Source: Echinicola vietnamensis DSM 17526 (GTDB lineage: Bacteria > Bacteroidota > Bacteroidia > Cytophagales > Cyclobacteriaceae). Taken from it: a stretch of 64,000 nt of DNA. The notes beneath the pieces are model-generated. The model made no database searches. It saw nothing but the letters and a program-made list of their open reading frames with translations, and was not told where the DNA came from. The stretch is from contig NC_019904.1 in NCBI RefSeq assembly GCF_000325705.1, positions 4,528,001 to 4,592,000 of the forward strand, given 5' to 3'. A program made the translations under genes and the position numbers. Shown here one piece after another: positions 27,565 through 36,227 of the stretch; position 1 is the first letter of the stretch, and the number at the start of each line of letters is the position of its first letter.

Positions 27565-28056
27565 CTAGGCTTCAAAAGCCGCTTTCAAGTCCGCTATTTC
27601 TAGTTTTTTCATCTTCATCACCGCTTCCATCATTTGTTTTGCGCCCTTTATGTTCTCAGAAGACAGCATATCCCCCAGTTCTTTCGGGACAATCTGCCAG
27701 GAAAGGCCAAACTTATCCTTCAGCCAGCCACATTGTGATTCCTGACCACCGTTGGCAATAAACTGCTCCCAATAATGATCAATCTCAGCTTGGTCATCAC
27801 ACTGCACAAAAAGGGAAATGGACTCGTTAAAGGTGAAGTTTGGCCCGGCATCAAAGGCATGGACTCGAAGGCCATTGATGACAAAATCACCAATCTGTAC
27901 CGTCCCTGCCGGCATGGGCCCTCCTTCCGGCCATTTGGTAAGTTTGTGGATTGCTGAATGGGGGAATAAATCTGTATAAAAGTGAATCGCTTCTTCCGCT
28001 TCCTTATCGAACCAAAGAAACGGTACGATGTTTTGAGATGTCTTAATCGTGCTCAT
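27565..28056 (-). CDS. VOC-superfamily protein (PhnB / 3-demethylubiquinone-methyltransferase-like fold)
   Basis: 163 residues of the PhnB-like glyoxalase fold (PF06983). NIVPFLWFDKEAEEAIHFYT is the typical start, VNGLRVHAFDAGPNFTFNESISL (quoted in part) the central strand region, and CGWLKDKFGLSWQIVPKEL the signature near the end. Despite the database name, most members have no proven methyltransferase activity; they are thought to be metal-dependent small-molecule or resistance-type enzymes, or binding proteins. Cytoplasmic, without signal peptide. It starts 43 bp after the SRPBCC gene stop on the same strand, so the two probably share a transcript. Confidence 0.85.
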   Translation of the reverse strand: MSTIKTSQNIVPFLWFDKEAEEAIHFYTDLFPHSAIHKLTKWPEGGPMPAGTVQIGDFVINGLRVHAFDAGPNFTFNESISLFVQCDDQAEIDHYWEQFIANGGQESQCGWLKDKFGLSWQIVPKELGDMLSSENIKGAKQMMEAVMKMKKLEIADLKAAFEA

Positions 28057-28099
28057 GGTGGGTTATGGTTTTGGGTAGATAAATGAAGCAAACCAGCTT

Positions 28100-28519
28100 T
28101 TACTTCTGCTGTTTTTCTTCAACGTATTTTTTAAAATTGTCAAGAATGGCCTGCCATCCGCCTTTTTGCATTTCAATAGGATTGGTCTGCTCCGGGTCAA
28201 AGGTCTCTTTGATAACGGTCCTGTCACCTTCCGGGGTAAAAACCACTTCCACTTCTCTCCCATCGTCCAAGGCATAGGAAAGCAATTTTCCTTCTTGTAC
28301 CGCCTGATAGGTTCCCGAAAAGTCGAAGCCCATGGTACCATCTTTTGACTCCATCCTCGAGGTAAAAGCTCCTCCTTCGCGAAGGTCATTGGAAGCATGC
28401 GGGGTATGCCAATCATCGGAGGCATTGTTCCATCGCATGATATGTTCTGGCCCTGTCCAATAGGCCCAAGCCTTATCGACAGGTGCATTTACGGTGGTAC
28501 TTACAGTGATCTTTTTCAT
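28100..28519 (-). CDS. SRPBCC / AHSA1-family protein
   Basis: 139 residues from the ATG at 28519 (MKKITVSTTVNAPVDKAWAY). The longer frame from 28600 adds 27 residues that do not look like this family. The product is a START-like AHSA1 fold (PF08327): V-N-A-P-x-x-K-A-W near the start, HIMRWNNASDDW, LREGGAFTSRMESKDG, DGREVEVVFTPEGDRTVIKE (in part) and the long C-terminal helix GGWQAILDNFKKYVEE. The fold forms a hydrophobic cavity; members include Hsp90 co-chaperone-like and uncharacterised binding proteins. It is upstream of the VOC gene, a pairing seen in small bacterial operons of unknown role. Confidence 0.87.
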   Translation of the reverse strand: MKKITVSTTVNAPVDKAWAYWTGPEHIMRWNNASDDWHTPHASNDLREGGAFTSRMESKDGTMGFDFSGTYQAVQEGKLLSYALDDGREVEVVFTPEGDRTVIKETFDPEQTNPIEMQKGGWQAILDNFKKYVEEKQQK

Positions 28520-28969
28520 GGTATTGTAATTTTTGGTTGTCGTAATTTTTTCAACTTCTCTCTTACCACTACAAATATCATACATAAATCCCCTCCCCAA
28601 AAGGTATAAACGCGGCGAACAAAAGGGGCAATCCCGTCAGTTCTCTTCCTAACACCATTTATGCGTAATAAAAACACCTGTTCTTTCTTTTCGGCGATGT
28701 TGAAAACAACGGATGTGACCACAAACAACATCCACATGTGGCCGATAAGCACCGACTACGCCCTGATCTCTCTGAGGATACGGCATTGGCCACGCTATTT
28801 GCTGCAGCCTGCACATGTTTATCCTTATTCTTGTGCCACTTAAAATCTGGCACAGCATGTGTTCATATTTTTAAACCAAAAAAGTTAATAATTCCTTTAC
28901 TGTAAATTGTCCATCATCGTGTTAGAAACATGCATTTTCGCTTCTATTTTAAAATTCAATCAATAGATC
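28520..28969. other. Intergenic region between SRPBCC and PI-PLC genes
   Basis: 450 bp between divergent genes. Several overlapping 60-80-codon frames on both strands are compositionally poor and mutually exclusive, so I call none. TGTGCCA (28832-28838) and TGGCACA (28848-28854) form a 7-bp hairpin with a 9-nt loop about 115 bp before the PLC start. It may be regulatory. No other structure was seen. Confidence 0.35.
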
Positions 28970-30049
28970 ATGAAGAATGTCAATTTATTTATCGCAGGAG
29001 TTATCTTGGCTATTGCGGCCGCTTGTGCCCCCTCTCAAAAGCAAGAAGAAGAAACCAAACAACTAAACGACATCCAAGTAATCGGCAGTCACAACAGTTA
29101 TAAAATTGGCATCGAACCAAAAGTGATGGCCATTATTGCCAATATGGATTCCAGTGCTGCCATTTCCTTGGAATATGATCACATCCCATTAAACGAGCAG
29201 TTGGAGCTAGGGCTGCGCAATTTGGAATTGGATGTATTCCATGATCCGGTTGGTGGCAGATACAGCCAACCAAAAGCCTTGGCCAGCCTGGACTCGGCCG
29301 GTATGGCCCATTTACCATTTGATGAAGCCGGTAAACTGGACCAAGCAGGACTTAAGCTATTCCATGTGCAAGACATTGATTTCAGAAGTCATCACTTATT
29401 GTTCAAAGACGCCTTGAATGAACTTTCCAATTGGAGTTATGCCCACCCAGACCACCATCCCATCATCATCCTGATCAATGCAAAAGATGACAGTTTACCC
29501 CAGATGACACCACCCCTGCCCTTCACTGCGGCGGCGCTGGATAGTATCGACAAAGAAATACGTTCCGTCTTCGCACCCGAAAAATTGATTACGCCTGATT
29601 TGGTACGTGGGGACCACGCTTCATTGGAAGAGGCCGTATTGAAGGAGGGATGGCCTGCACTGGAAACGGTCAGAGGCCGATTTTTATTTGTGCTGGACGA
29701 AAAACAAGAAAAGAACAACCGCTACCTCTCTGTCCATCCCAACTTAGAAGATGCAGTATTATTTATTAACGTAAAGGAAGGGCATCCTGCTGCCGGATTC
29801 CGTATCATCAATGATCCTGTACAGCACCACGATTATATTCAAGACTTGGTTTCCAAAGGCTATATGATCCGAACCCGTGCAGATGCAGGCACCAAGGAAG
29901 CCCGAAACCATGATTATACGCGGTTTGAAAAGGCCAAGAGCAGTGGAGCCCAAGTGATTTCCACCGATTACTACATCCCCAGCGAATTATTTGAATCCGA
30001 TTTTAAAGTTGCATTTGACGGCAACACCTACGAACGATCAAGACCTTGA
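28970..30049 (+). CDS. Phosphatidylinositol-specific phospholipase C-like lipoprotein (Ca2+-dependent type)
   Basis: 359 residues. The signal peptide ends in lipobox AAAC with Cys19, so it is a membrane-anchored lipoprotein. The body matches the Ca2+-dependent PI-PLC family (PF16670) of the TIM-barrel phosphodiesterases. VIGSHNSYK holds the first catalytic His (His41), LRNLELDVFHDP the metal-binding acidic residues, and LKLFHVQDIDFRSH the second His region. HPIIILINAKDD and FLFVLDEKQ are barrel strands with acidic ends. It probably cleaves phosphodiester-linked lipid or glycerophosphodiester headgroups outside the cytoplasm; the true substrate in a marine bacterium is unknown. Transcribed alone, it shares a bidirectional terminator with the sulfatase downstream. 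Confidence 0.82.
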   Translation: MKNVNLFIAGVILAIAAACAPSQKQEEETKQLNDIQVIGSHNSYKIGIEPKVMAIIANMDSSAAISLEYDHIPLNEQLELGLRNLELDVFHDPVGGRYSQPKALASLDSAGMAHLPFDEAGKLDQAGLKLFHVQDIDFRSHHLLFKDALNELSNWSYAHPDHHPIIILINAKDDSLPQMTPPLPFTAAALDSIDKEIRSVFAPEKLITPDLVRGDHASLEEAVLKEGWPALETVRGRFLFVLDEKQEKNNRYLSVHPNLEDAVLFINVKEGHPAAGFRIINDPVQHHDYIQDLVSKGYMIRTRADAGTKEARNHDYTRFEKAKSSGAQVISTDYYIPSELFESDFKVAFDGNTYERSRP

Positions 30050-30066
30050 TTTTCGTCATCTAATAA

Positions 30067-30112
30067 ATCCAATAAGCGGAAACTTGACCATCATCATTTC
30101 CGCTTATTGGAT
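30067..30112. terminator. Bidirectional terminator between PI-PLC and sulfatase genes
   Basis: Perfect 16-bp inverted repeat: ATCCAATAAGCGGAAA (30067-30082) and its reverse complement (30097-30112), with a 14-nt loop. It begins 18 bp after the PLC stop, and its right arm touches the stop codon of the convergent sulfatase gene. It is well placed to end both transcripts, although neither strand has a long T-run directly after it. Confidence 0.8.
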
Positions 30113-31686
30113 CACTTTAGCTCCAGCTGTTCGATTTCACCTTGATCGACACCTCGTATTTTTTCATAATTGGCCACCATTTCTTGAAGTTTTTCAGGAT
30201 TGGATTGTGCCAGATTCTGCTGTTGACCAATATCCTCTTTCAGATTATAAAGCTGATATACATCCGCATTTCCCAGTTCGATATTAACGGCTTTAGCTAT
30301 TGCTGGGCCCTTATAGGGTGGAATCATAATCCAGTCTCCTTGCCGCAGCGCCGTCCGACCAGAGGCTTCCAAAATCAATTCATCCCGTCCCTGAGGCGCT
30401 TCTCCCAAGAATGTAGCCAGTAAATCCTCACTGTCCGGTCCTTTTTGGTCACTTCCCACCAAGTCCGCCAGGGAAGACATGAGGTCCAGCTGACAAACCA
30501 AGGCATTGGAAACACTTGGTTGTATTTTTCCTTTCCAATACACGGCAAACGGCACCCGCGTCCCGGCTTCAAAAAGACTATATTTGCCTCCTCTTAGCGG
30601 TCCTGAAGGAGTATGGTCACCGAGTTTTTCCACAGCATCATCAACATAGCCATCGTTTAAAACGGGGCCATTGTCACTGGAAAACACAATCAACGTATTT
30701 TCCAAAATCCCCTCTTCCTCCAAGGTCTTCAAAAATGCTCCAATACACCAATCTGCCTCTGCGATCACGTCTCCACGAGGCCCCATTCCGGTAGCCCCGA
30801 CAAATCTCGGATTAGGCGTTCGTGGCACATGGGGCTGCTGCAAAGCATAATATAAAAAGAAAGGTTTGTCCTTATGCCCCTTTACGAATGTCCTGGCCTT
30901 CTCCAGAAAATGGTCTGCCATATCCACATCACTCCACTTGGCCGAAGCGCCCCCTTTCATAAAACCTATGCGCGGCACGCCGTTCACAATGCTGTTATTG
31001 TGACCGTGATGCCAGTCCATCGTGAGCATTTCGGGATTATCTTTCCCCGTAGGTTCTCCCTCAAAATTGTGCTGATAATCCACTGCAATAGGATCATTCG
31101 GATCCAAGTTTACCACATGACCGTTTTCGATATACACCGTCGGTACCCGATCTTGGGTAGCAGCCAAAATATGACTGTAATCAAAACCTACCTCATTGGG
31201 GCTTGGGCTGATCTTTTCATTCCAGTTTACATTTCCACTCCCAAGGCCAAGGTGCCATTTCCCAACAATCCCGGTATAATACCCCTGTTGTTGCAACATT
31301 TTGGGCAAGGTCATTTGGGCAGTGTCTATCAGCAATGGAGCTGTTCCCGGAAGGATTTTGGCATTTTTGTTTCTCCAAGGATACGTTCCGGTAAGAAGTG
31401 CATAGCGGCTGGGAGTACATGTGGCCGAGGAGGCATACCCGTTTGTAAAACGGATCCCTTCATTGGCAAGTCGGTCCATGTGGGGAGTACTAATCTCCGT
31501 GGCACCATAAGCACTCATGTCTCCATATCCCAGGTCATCCATGTAAATCACCACAATATTTGGATGAGCTGCCACGGTTTCTTCCTCTTGCTTTGACTGG
31601 GTATTGGACTTACAGCCAATTAATAGAAGCAAAAGCCCCGCAAAACAGTAGTGCTCAATATGCACCATAAATTTAACTTTATTCAT
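30112..31686 (-). CDS. Sulfatase lipoprotein
   Basis: 524 residues. The signal peptide ends in lipobox LIGC with Cys25. The sulfatase domain has PNIVVIYMDDLGYGD (metal-binding Asp50-Asp51) and canonical active-site motif CTPSRYALLTG, with Cys90 as the formylglycine precursor. VGKWHLG and IVFSSDNGP supply the other expected active-site residues. It matches arylsulfatase-A-type enzymes (sulfatase family S1). Unlike the sulfatase at 20.5 kb it has the standard C-x-P-S-R motif and no helical repeat tail. It is probably anchored in the periplasm or on the cell surface, cutting sulfate from host or algal glycans. Transcribed alone. Confidence 0.9.
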   Translation of the reverse strand: MNKVKFMVHIEHYCFAGLLLLLIGCKSNTQSKQEEETVAAHPNIVVIYMDDLGYGDMSAYGATEISTPHMDRLANEGIRFTNGYASSATCTPSRYALLTGTYPWRNKNAKILPGTAPLLIDTAQMTLPKMLQQQGYYTGIVGKWHLGLGSGNVNWNEKISPSPNEVGFDYSHILAATQDRVPTVYIENGHVVNLDPNDPIAVDYQHNFEGEPTGKDNPEMLTMDWHHGHNNSIVNGVPRIGFMKGGASAKWSDVDMADHFLEKARTFVKGHKDKPFFLYYALQQPHVPRTPNPRFVGATGMGPRGDVIAEADWCIGAFLKTLEEEGILENTLIVFSSDNGPVLNDGYVDDAVEKLGDHTPSGPLRGGKYSLFEAGTRVPFAVYWKGKIQPSVSNALVCQLDLMSSLADLVGSDQKGPDSEDLLATFLGEAPQGRDELILEASGRTALRQGDWIMIPPYKGPAIAKAVNIELGNADVYQLYNLKEDIGQQQNLAQSNPEKLQEMVANYEKIRGVDQGEIEQLELK

Positions 31687-31972
31687 ATCAACAAATAGAT
31701 CGTTTGATGTAAAATCACGGTATGATGACTATTATAAATAACGAATCAAAACCATACCGTAAGATATCAAAAGTTAACTCCAAATCACATTAAATGTTCA
31801 TTTTTTATCGACCTAGGCAGCTTCTAAAAAACAAACATTGGCAAATACAGGCATACACAAGTTTATCATGATCATATACTATATTTTTAGGGTAGTCCAC
31901 ACCTATTATTTTTTAGATATATTTTTTTGTATTTTAAATCAAATTTTTAGCATAATAAAACATTTTTGAATC

Positions 31973-33376
31973 ATGACACGCACACCATACATCGCAGGTA
32001 TATGTTTGTTGCTTTTATTGGCCACTTCCTGCATGGAAGACTCTACTGAAAAAATGCAGCAGGGAATTGTACAGTTTACCGGTGTAGCCATCAGTAATTT
32101 TGGCACCACAGCTCCAAATAGCCGAAGCCTATTGGATTCCGACTGGCAGCACATTTTCCCCCATACCGCTACTCTTATGGTCACCAATGAGGCTACTCAT
32201 GAGGAATACACCTTACAATATAACCCCAATGATTTCTCGGAGGGGTATGCAATTGAACTTCCCTATGGTACATATTCATTTTTCTCACAAGTTGAGGGTG
32301 CGGGATTGGAAGGTTTTCTTCCTTTCACCATCGAAGGCAACTTTGAGCTATCCAGCCAAGCTATGGACATTTCCATGGAGGCAAAAACCTCTTATGGCCT
32401 GATAACGGTAAAGAATGAATTTGTCAGTGAGGCCAACTTGGGAGGGACACCGATGGAACTCACTGAGGACGATGCTTTTTACTACCTGTATACCCTTGAA
32501 GATCAAGAAGTCGTCCTTACCATTCAGGAAAATTTCAATCAAAACCAACTCACCAAAACCTTTACGCCCGAAGCCTATAAACACTACCACTTTTACCTGA
32601 AGCTACAGGAGGCTGACGGGCAGGTTAACTTCATTGAAATGGCCATTGAGCCTTTTGAATACCATGAAGACTATTTTGAGATTGACAAAAATGCCTCTAC
32701 CGTTACAGATGCAGCTGGCAACACCTATCCTGTTGTGAAAATCGGAAACCAATATTGGATGGCAGAGAATTTAAAAAGTAATACTTTCTGTAATGGAGAT
32801 GACCTCCTTGTCCCGGAAGATAATTATATCGATGAATACCTTAACAACAACGTCCCGCTGGTCCTACTCAACTCCAACTATCAAACCTCCAATCGCGGAG
32901 GCTACTATACGGGGGACGTCATCTTGGATGAACGAAATATCTGCCCATGTGGTTGGCATATATCCACAGATGAAGACTGGAAAGAAATGGAAACGTACTT
33001 AGGAATGCCGGCCGATGCATTAGATAACTTCAGGACATACTTCAACTCGGATTACAGAGGCAGCGAGCAAGGGGTTGGCAGTAAGATCAAGGCCACTGAC
33101 TGGTCGAATACCTTTGAGGACAATGATGATGCCACCAACGAAACCGGCTTTTCTGCTTACAATTACAATTACTACTGTTGTAACGAAGAGCCTCCAGGAT
33201 CTTCAAGGGGTTCTTTCGTTTACATTGATGACAGCGACTATGCCCTTTGGTGGTCACCACAAGCAAACGGTGGAGAGGCCATGATGGGGAGAATGGTAGA
33301 AGCCGGTGATGCAGGAATTGCCCGACAGCGCTTTTACAGGGATTTGCTCTATAACATCAGATGTGTGAAAGATTGA
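31973..33376 (+). CDS. FISUMP-domain lipoprotein
   Basis: 467 residues. The signal peptide has lipobox ATSC with Cys20. The N-terminal half (about 30-230) is a beta-rich region like the DUF4493/fimbrillin-type surface domains of Bacteroidota (YTLQYNPNDFSEGYAIELPYG, in part). The C-terminal half is the fibrobacter succinogenes major paralogous domain (TIGR02145): TVTDAAGNTYPVVKIGNQYW, MAENLKSN, CPCGWHISTDEDWKEME, and the closing YNIRCVKD. FISUMP proteins are surface or secreted proteins of unknown biochemical role. Transcribed alone, it is followed by a good intrinsic terminator. It is the only such gene here, although the family usually has many paralogues per genome. Confidence 0.85.
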   Translation: MTRTPYIAGICLLLLLATSCMEDSTEKMQQGIVQFTGVAISNFGTTAPNSRSLLDSDWQHIFPHTATLMVTNEATHEEYTLQYNPNDFSEGYAIELPYGTYSFFSQVEGAGLEGFLPFTIEGNFELSSQAMDISMEAKTSYGLITVKNEFVSEANLGGTPMELTEDDAFYYLYTLEDQEVVLTIQENFNQNQLTKTFTPEAYKHYHFYLKLQEADGQVNFIEMAIEPFEYHEDYFEIDKNASTVTDAAGNTYPVVKIGNQYWMAENLKSNTFCNGDDLLVPEDNYIDEYLNNNVPLVLLNSNYQTSNRGGYYTGDVILDERNICPCGWHISTDEDWKEMETYLGMPADALDNFRTYFNSDYRGSEQGVGSKIKATDWSNTFEDNDDATNETGFSAYNYNYYCCNEEPPGSSRGSFVYIDDSDYALWWSPQANGGEAMMGRMVEAGDAGIARQRFYRDLLYNIRCVKD

Positions 33377-33416
33377 CCCAATCCCGAAACCAAACACCTA
33401 TCACCTAACATCCTTC

Positions 33417-33453
33417 CATCAGAACTGATTGTGGTATCAGGTCTGATGTTTTT
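33417..33453 (+). terminator. Intrinsic terminator after the FISUMP gene
   Basis: CATCAGAACTGAT (33417-33429) and ATCAGGTCTGATG (33436-33448) form a 13-bp stem with one mismatch and a 6-nt loop, followed by a run of T. It lies 41 bp after the stop codon. Confidence 0.8.
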
Positions 33454-33485
33454 ATGTTCCCCCCGCTTTCAATGCTCATCTATGT

Positions 33486-33507
33486 GGATCAAGCGGAAAA
33501 GTTTGGG
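33486..33507 (+). repeat. Isolated fragment of the dispersed repeat's upstream flank
   Basis: GGATCAAGCGGAAAAGTTTG followed by GG closely matches 40934-40957 and 55339-55361, the segments just before repeat copies B and C. The rest of the repeat is absent here. The remaining part of the 394-bp gap (33377-33770) holds the FISUMP terminator and no gene. Confidence 0.5.
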
Positions 33508-33770
33508 ACTGCCAGTTTTACTTCATGGCACATCCACGGATAAATAAAAATGCCACAACGTCCCAAAGGCACCAAGTGCATGTTGGCCTAGGCGGGGCAT
33601 CATTGTTCTGATAACTAAATTCATCACCTCACAGAAATCTTGCTGGATCCATCTTTTTACTATAATAGTCAGGCAGGATAAAAGCTAATCACTATCTTTG
33701 GAAGGTAAATGAAATTTTAACAGGACGCTTGCTTTTCAAGACGTCCGATTTCCTGTTAACCCTTCTAAAG

Positions 33771-34577
33771 ATGAATTTAAATTTAAAATCCCCCATTGCA
33801 TTTTTTGATCTTGAGGCTACCGGCATCAATATATCCACCGATAGAATCGTAGAAGTCTCCATCGTAAAGGTACATCCAGGAGGGGAAGAGGAAACAAAAA
33901 CCATGAAAATCAACCCGACAATCCCTATCCCAAAGGAAGTCTCCTTGATCCATGGCATTTATGACAAAGACATCAAGGACGCCCCTACTTTCAAAGATGT
34001 GGCCAAGGAGCTTCACCAGTTTCTGGAAGGAGCGGATCTGGCAGGGTTTAACGTCCTGAAGTTTGATATACCACTGTTGGTGGAAGAATTTTTACGGGCA
34101 GGGATTGACTTTGACATCGAAAAGCGAAACTTGCTGGATGCCCAAAAGATTTTCCACATGATGGAAAAACGAAACCTTACCGCAGCCTACAAATTTTACT
34201 GTGGCAAAACCCTTGAAAATGCCCATAGTGCAGAAGCAGACACCATTGCCACCTATGAAGTTTTCAAAGCCCAAATCGAACGCTACCAAGATGAAGAGGC
34301 CTTTGACCTCCAGGGAAACAAAGTCGGCGTGATCGAAAATGACATGAAGAAGGTTCACCAGCTGATTAATGAAAAAATGGTGGACTTGGCCGGAAGGTTT
34401 ATCTTCAATGACGAAGGAGTAGAATGCTTTAACTTCGGCAAACACAAGGGCAAGCCTGTCGAGCAGGTACTCAAAGAAGAGCCCAATTACTATGACTGGA
34501 TGATGAAAGGTGACTTCCCGCTGGATACCAAACGTAAATTCACCCAAATCAAACTCCGAAACTTCAATAATCGGTAG
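33771..34577 (+). CDS. DEDDh 3'-5' exonuclease (DnaQ/RNase T-like)
   Basis: 268 residues from the ATG at 33771; an earlier in-frame start at 33729 would add a hydrophobic stretch not typical of the family. Exonuclease motifs are in order: Exo I FFDLEATG (Asp, Glu), Exo II AGFNVLKFDIP (Asp), Exo III HSAEADTIATYEV (His and Asp), which makes it the DEDDh type. A C-terminal segment (about 200-268, CFNFGKHKGKPVEQVLKEEP) resembles the small domain often attached to such nucleases in Bacteroidota. It probably trims DNA or RNA 3' ends in repair or proofreading. It is not a polymerase III epsilon in context, as no replication gene is adjacent. Confidence 0.88.
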   Translation: MNLNLKSPIAFFDLEATGINISTDRIVEVSIVKVHPGGEEETKTMKINPTIPIPKEVSLIHGIYDKDIKDAPTFKDVAKELHQFLEGADLAGFNVLKFDIPLLVEEFLRAGIDFDIEKRNLLDAQKIFHMMEKRNLTAAYKFYCGKTLENAHSAEADTIATYEVFKAQIERYQDEEAFDLQGNKVGVIENDMKKVHQLINEKMVDLAGRFIFNDEGVECFNFGKHKGKPVEQVLKEEPNYYDWMMKGDFPLDTKRKFTQIKLRNFNNR

Positions 34578-34838
34578 GTGAGTAGTAGTGAGATGTGGGT
34601 ATTGAGTAGTGAGACTTGAGACATTGACATCTTGTCTACCAGCATTTAACAAACTCAGAGTTGTTTACTCCATTAAGCTGTTCCTGATGGCTATGCTGAG
34701 CGTGGAAAAGAGTGAAATCAGGCACTCGGCGGAGTAGAGAATCTGCTATCGCATTTGGAGGCCGGGTTACCCGCCGGAGAACTTGGAGGGTAGCCAGCAG
34801 GCTTATCTGATTATAGCATCTTTCAATTCCCAACTGAC

Positions 34839-35573
34839 TCACTCTAGCATTCCCTTTCGGGCAAAGTACCGCAGCCGGTAGCATTGGATGGCGGTTTTGC
34901 CGAGATGATCGGAAAGCTGCCAGTTTGCCACTGCCCCGACTCCTGCCCCGATAACCGGGATAAGCTGGGCTAGCTTCGCCAAGTCCATATAGTCGCGGTA
35001 TTCGATCTGAAAGCTTCTCCAGTCAAACCCGTCCCCCTTTACCGGCAGGGTTTCCTTGTGGTTTTCCCAGTTTTCAATGATGGCAATCAATTCATTTCGC
35101 TTCTTTTGGCTGCAAAAGGCCAATTGAAACACGTGCAGGATATAAAGCCGCTCCCTGAAATCTTTCACATCATGCCCATACAGTGAAGCCAACTCAAACA
35201 TCATTTTCATCTTGATGCTGAGAAAAGCCGGAAAATCCGCAAACCCCATCAAAATCCCTCCTGCTCCCGTAATGGCTCCTTCCACGGAGGCCGTACTCTT
35301 GTACCATTTGATTTTACTTTTTACTTTTTCCTCGCGCTTCTTAAAAATCACCTCATCGGGCAAGGTGGCATTGATAAAACTAGATCCAAAAAGCACCCCT
35401 TTGACCATCTTTTCGATGGCAAAGGTAATCGCTTGGTGCACCTTTTCCGGGATGATGTTATTGATTCGATGCTGCACACCCTTGGCCATCCTGTTTGCCA
35501 AAGATGGATTTTTCTTCATCTTCTGAAGCCAAGCATTCATTTCATAAAAGGCAATCTCTTCGTATAACAACAT
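34839..35573 (-). CDS. EcsC family protein
   Basis: 244 residues matching the EcsC family (PF12787): YEMNAWLQKMKKNPSLANRM near the start, the glycine-rich hydrophobic segment SVEGAITGAGGILMGFADFP, and IPVIGAGVGAVANWQLSDHL near the end. In Bacillus, EcsC is linked to the EcsAB ABC transporter, but no transporter gene is adjacent here and the molecular role is unknown. It has amphipathic or weakly membrane-associated stretches but no signal peptide. The 261-bp gap downstream has short imperfect GAGTAGT-type repeats at about 34578-34615 and no gene. The phosphodiesterase gene upstream on the same strand ends 37 bp before its start, suggesting a shared transcript. Confidence 0.82.
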   Translation of the reverse strand: MLLYEEIAFYEMNAWLQKMKKNPSLANRMAKGVQHRINNIIPEKVHQAITFAIEKMVKGVLFGSSFINATLPDEVIFKKREEKVKSKIKWYKSTASVEGAITGAGGILMGFADFPAFLSIKMKMMFELASLYGHDVKDFRERLYILHVFQLAFCSQKKRNELIAIIENWENHKETLPVKGDGFDWRSFQIEYRDYMDLAKLAQLIPVIGAGVGAVANWQLSDHLGKTAIQCYRLRYFARKGMLE

Positions 35574-35610
35574 CCTTGTAGGTTAAAGGTTCTTTTCAAT
35601 AGGCGGATTA

Positions 35611-36123
35611 CTACTCCCCTCGCCCACTCCCTCGCTTACCTAATTCAACGACCCGGAGATTTTTTGGTTGGCCAGCCTCAAGGTCAAATTTCAGCAGGGT
35701 CTTCACTTGGTGAAATCCATGATTGCCAATAGCCCCTGGATTCATATACAGGCAGCCCAGTTCCTTGTCAAATTCCACTTTACAAATATGACTATGACCA
35801 CAAATAAAAATGGTGGGCTTTATTTCTTTTAGGTGTTTCTTTACTCCCGTGGCGTATCTGGGCGGCTTGCCACCAATATGTACCATCATCACCCTGGCAC
35901 CTTCAAGATCAAAAATCAATTCCTCAGGATACTTTTGCTGACAGGCCAAATCATCAATATTGCCATAGACCGCCCTTATTTTTTTTCCTTTGGGCAAGGC
36001 CTCCATGACTTTTTCATCGCCAATATCCCCTGCATGCCAGATTTCATCCACATCCTGCAGATGGGAAAGTGTCTTTTCATCAATATAACCGTGGGAATCT
36101 GAAATTAACGCTATTTTCACCAT
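35611..36123 (-). CDS. YfcE/MJ0936-type metallophosphoesterase
   Basis: 170 residues from the ATG at 36123 (MVKIALISDSHGYID). Metal ligands are in their usual order: SDSHG, WHAGDIGD, YGNIDD, VHIGG (normally V-x-H-G-H) and FICGHSHI. NPGAIGNHG is the typical end motif, in place of N-P-G-S. It belongs to the small cytoplasmic phosphodiesterase family (PF12850), known for activity on model phosphodiesters and, in some members, cyclic nucleotides; the natural substrate is open. The HIGG motif replaces the usual H-G-H, which may change one metal ligand. It is followed by the EcsC gene. Confidence 0.87.
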   Translation of the reverse strand: MVKIALISDSHGYIDEKTLSHLQDVDEIWHAGDIGDEKVMEALPKGKKIRAVYGNIDDLACQQKYPEELIFDLEGARVMMVHIGGKPPRYATGVKKHLKEIKPTIFICGHSHICKVEFDKELGCLYMNPGAIGNHGFHQVKTLLKFDLEAGQPKNLRVVELGKRGSGRGE

Positions 36124-36227
36124 ATTGTTGCTGCTCAAATATAAACTCAGACCAACTTGGATATGACCAAGCCAATAACAAAGAAATGGAATTTAACGAC
36201 GCCACAAAAGATAAAGACGAATTCCCC

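Noticed and set aside
28063..28488. Minus-strand 141-codon frame overlapping the SRPBCC gene
   Set aside because: The alternative frame, 28100-28519, encodes a clear AHSA1-family protein.
28520..28858. Cluster of overlapping 60-80-codon frames on both strands
   Set aside because: They exclude one another, and none has a recognisable motif.
30874..31596. Plus-strand 240-codon frame opposite the second sulfatase
   Set aside because: The sulfatase frame has intact catalytic motifs and a lipobox; this one is a shadow.
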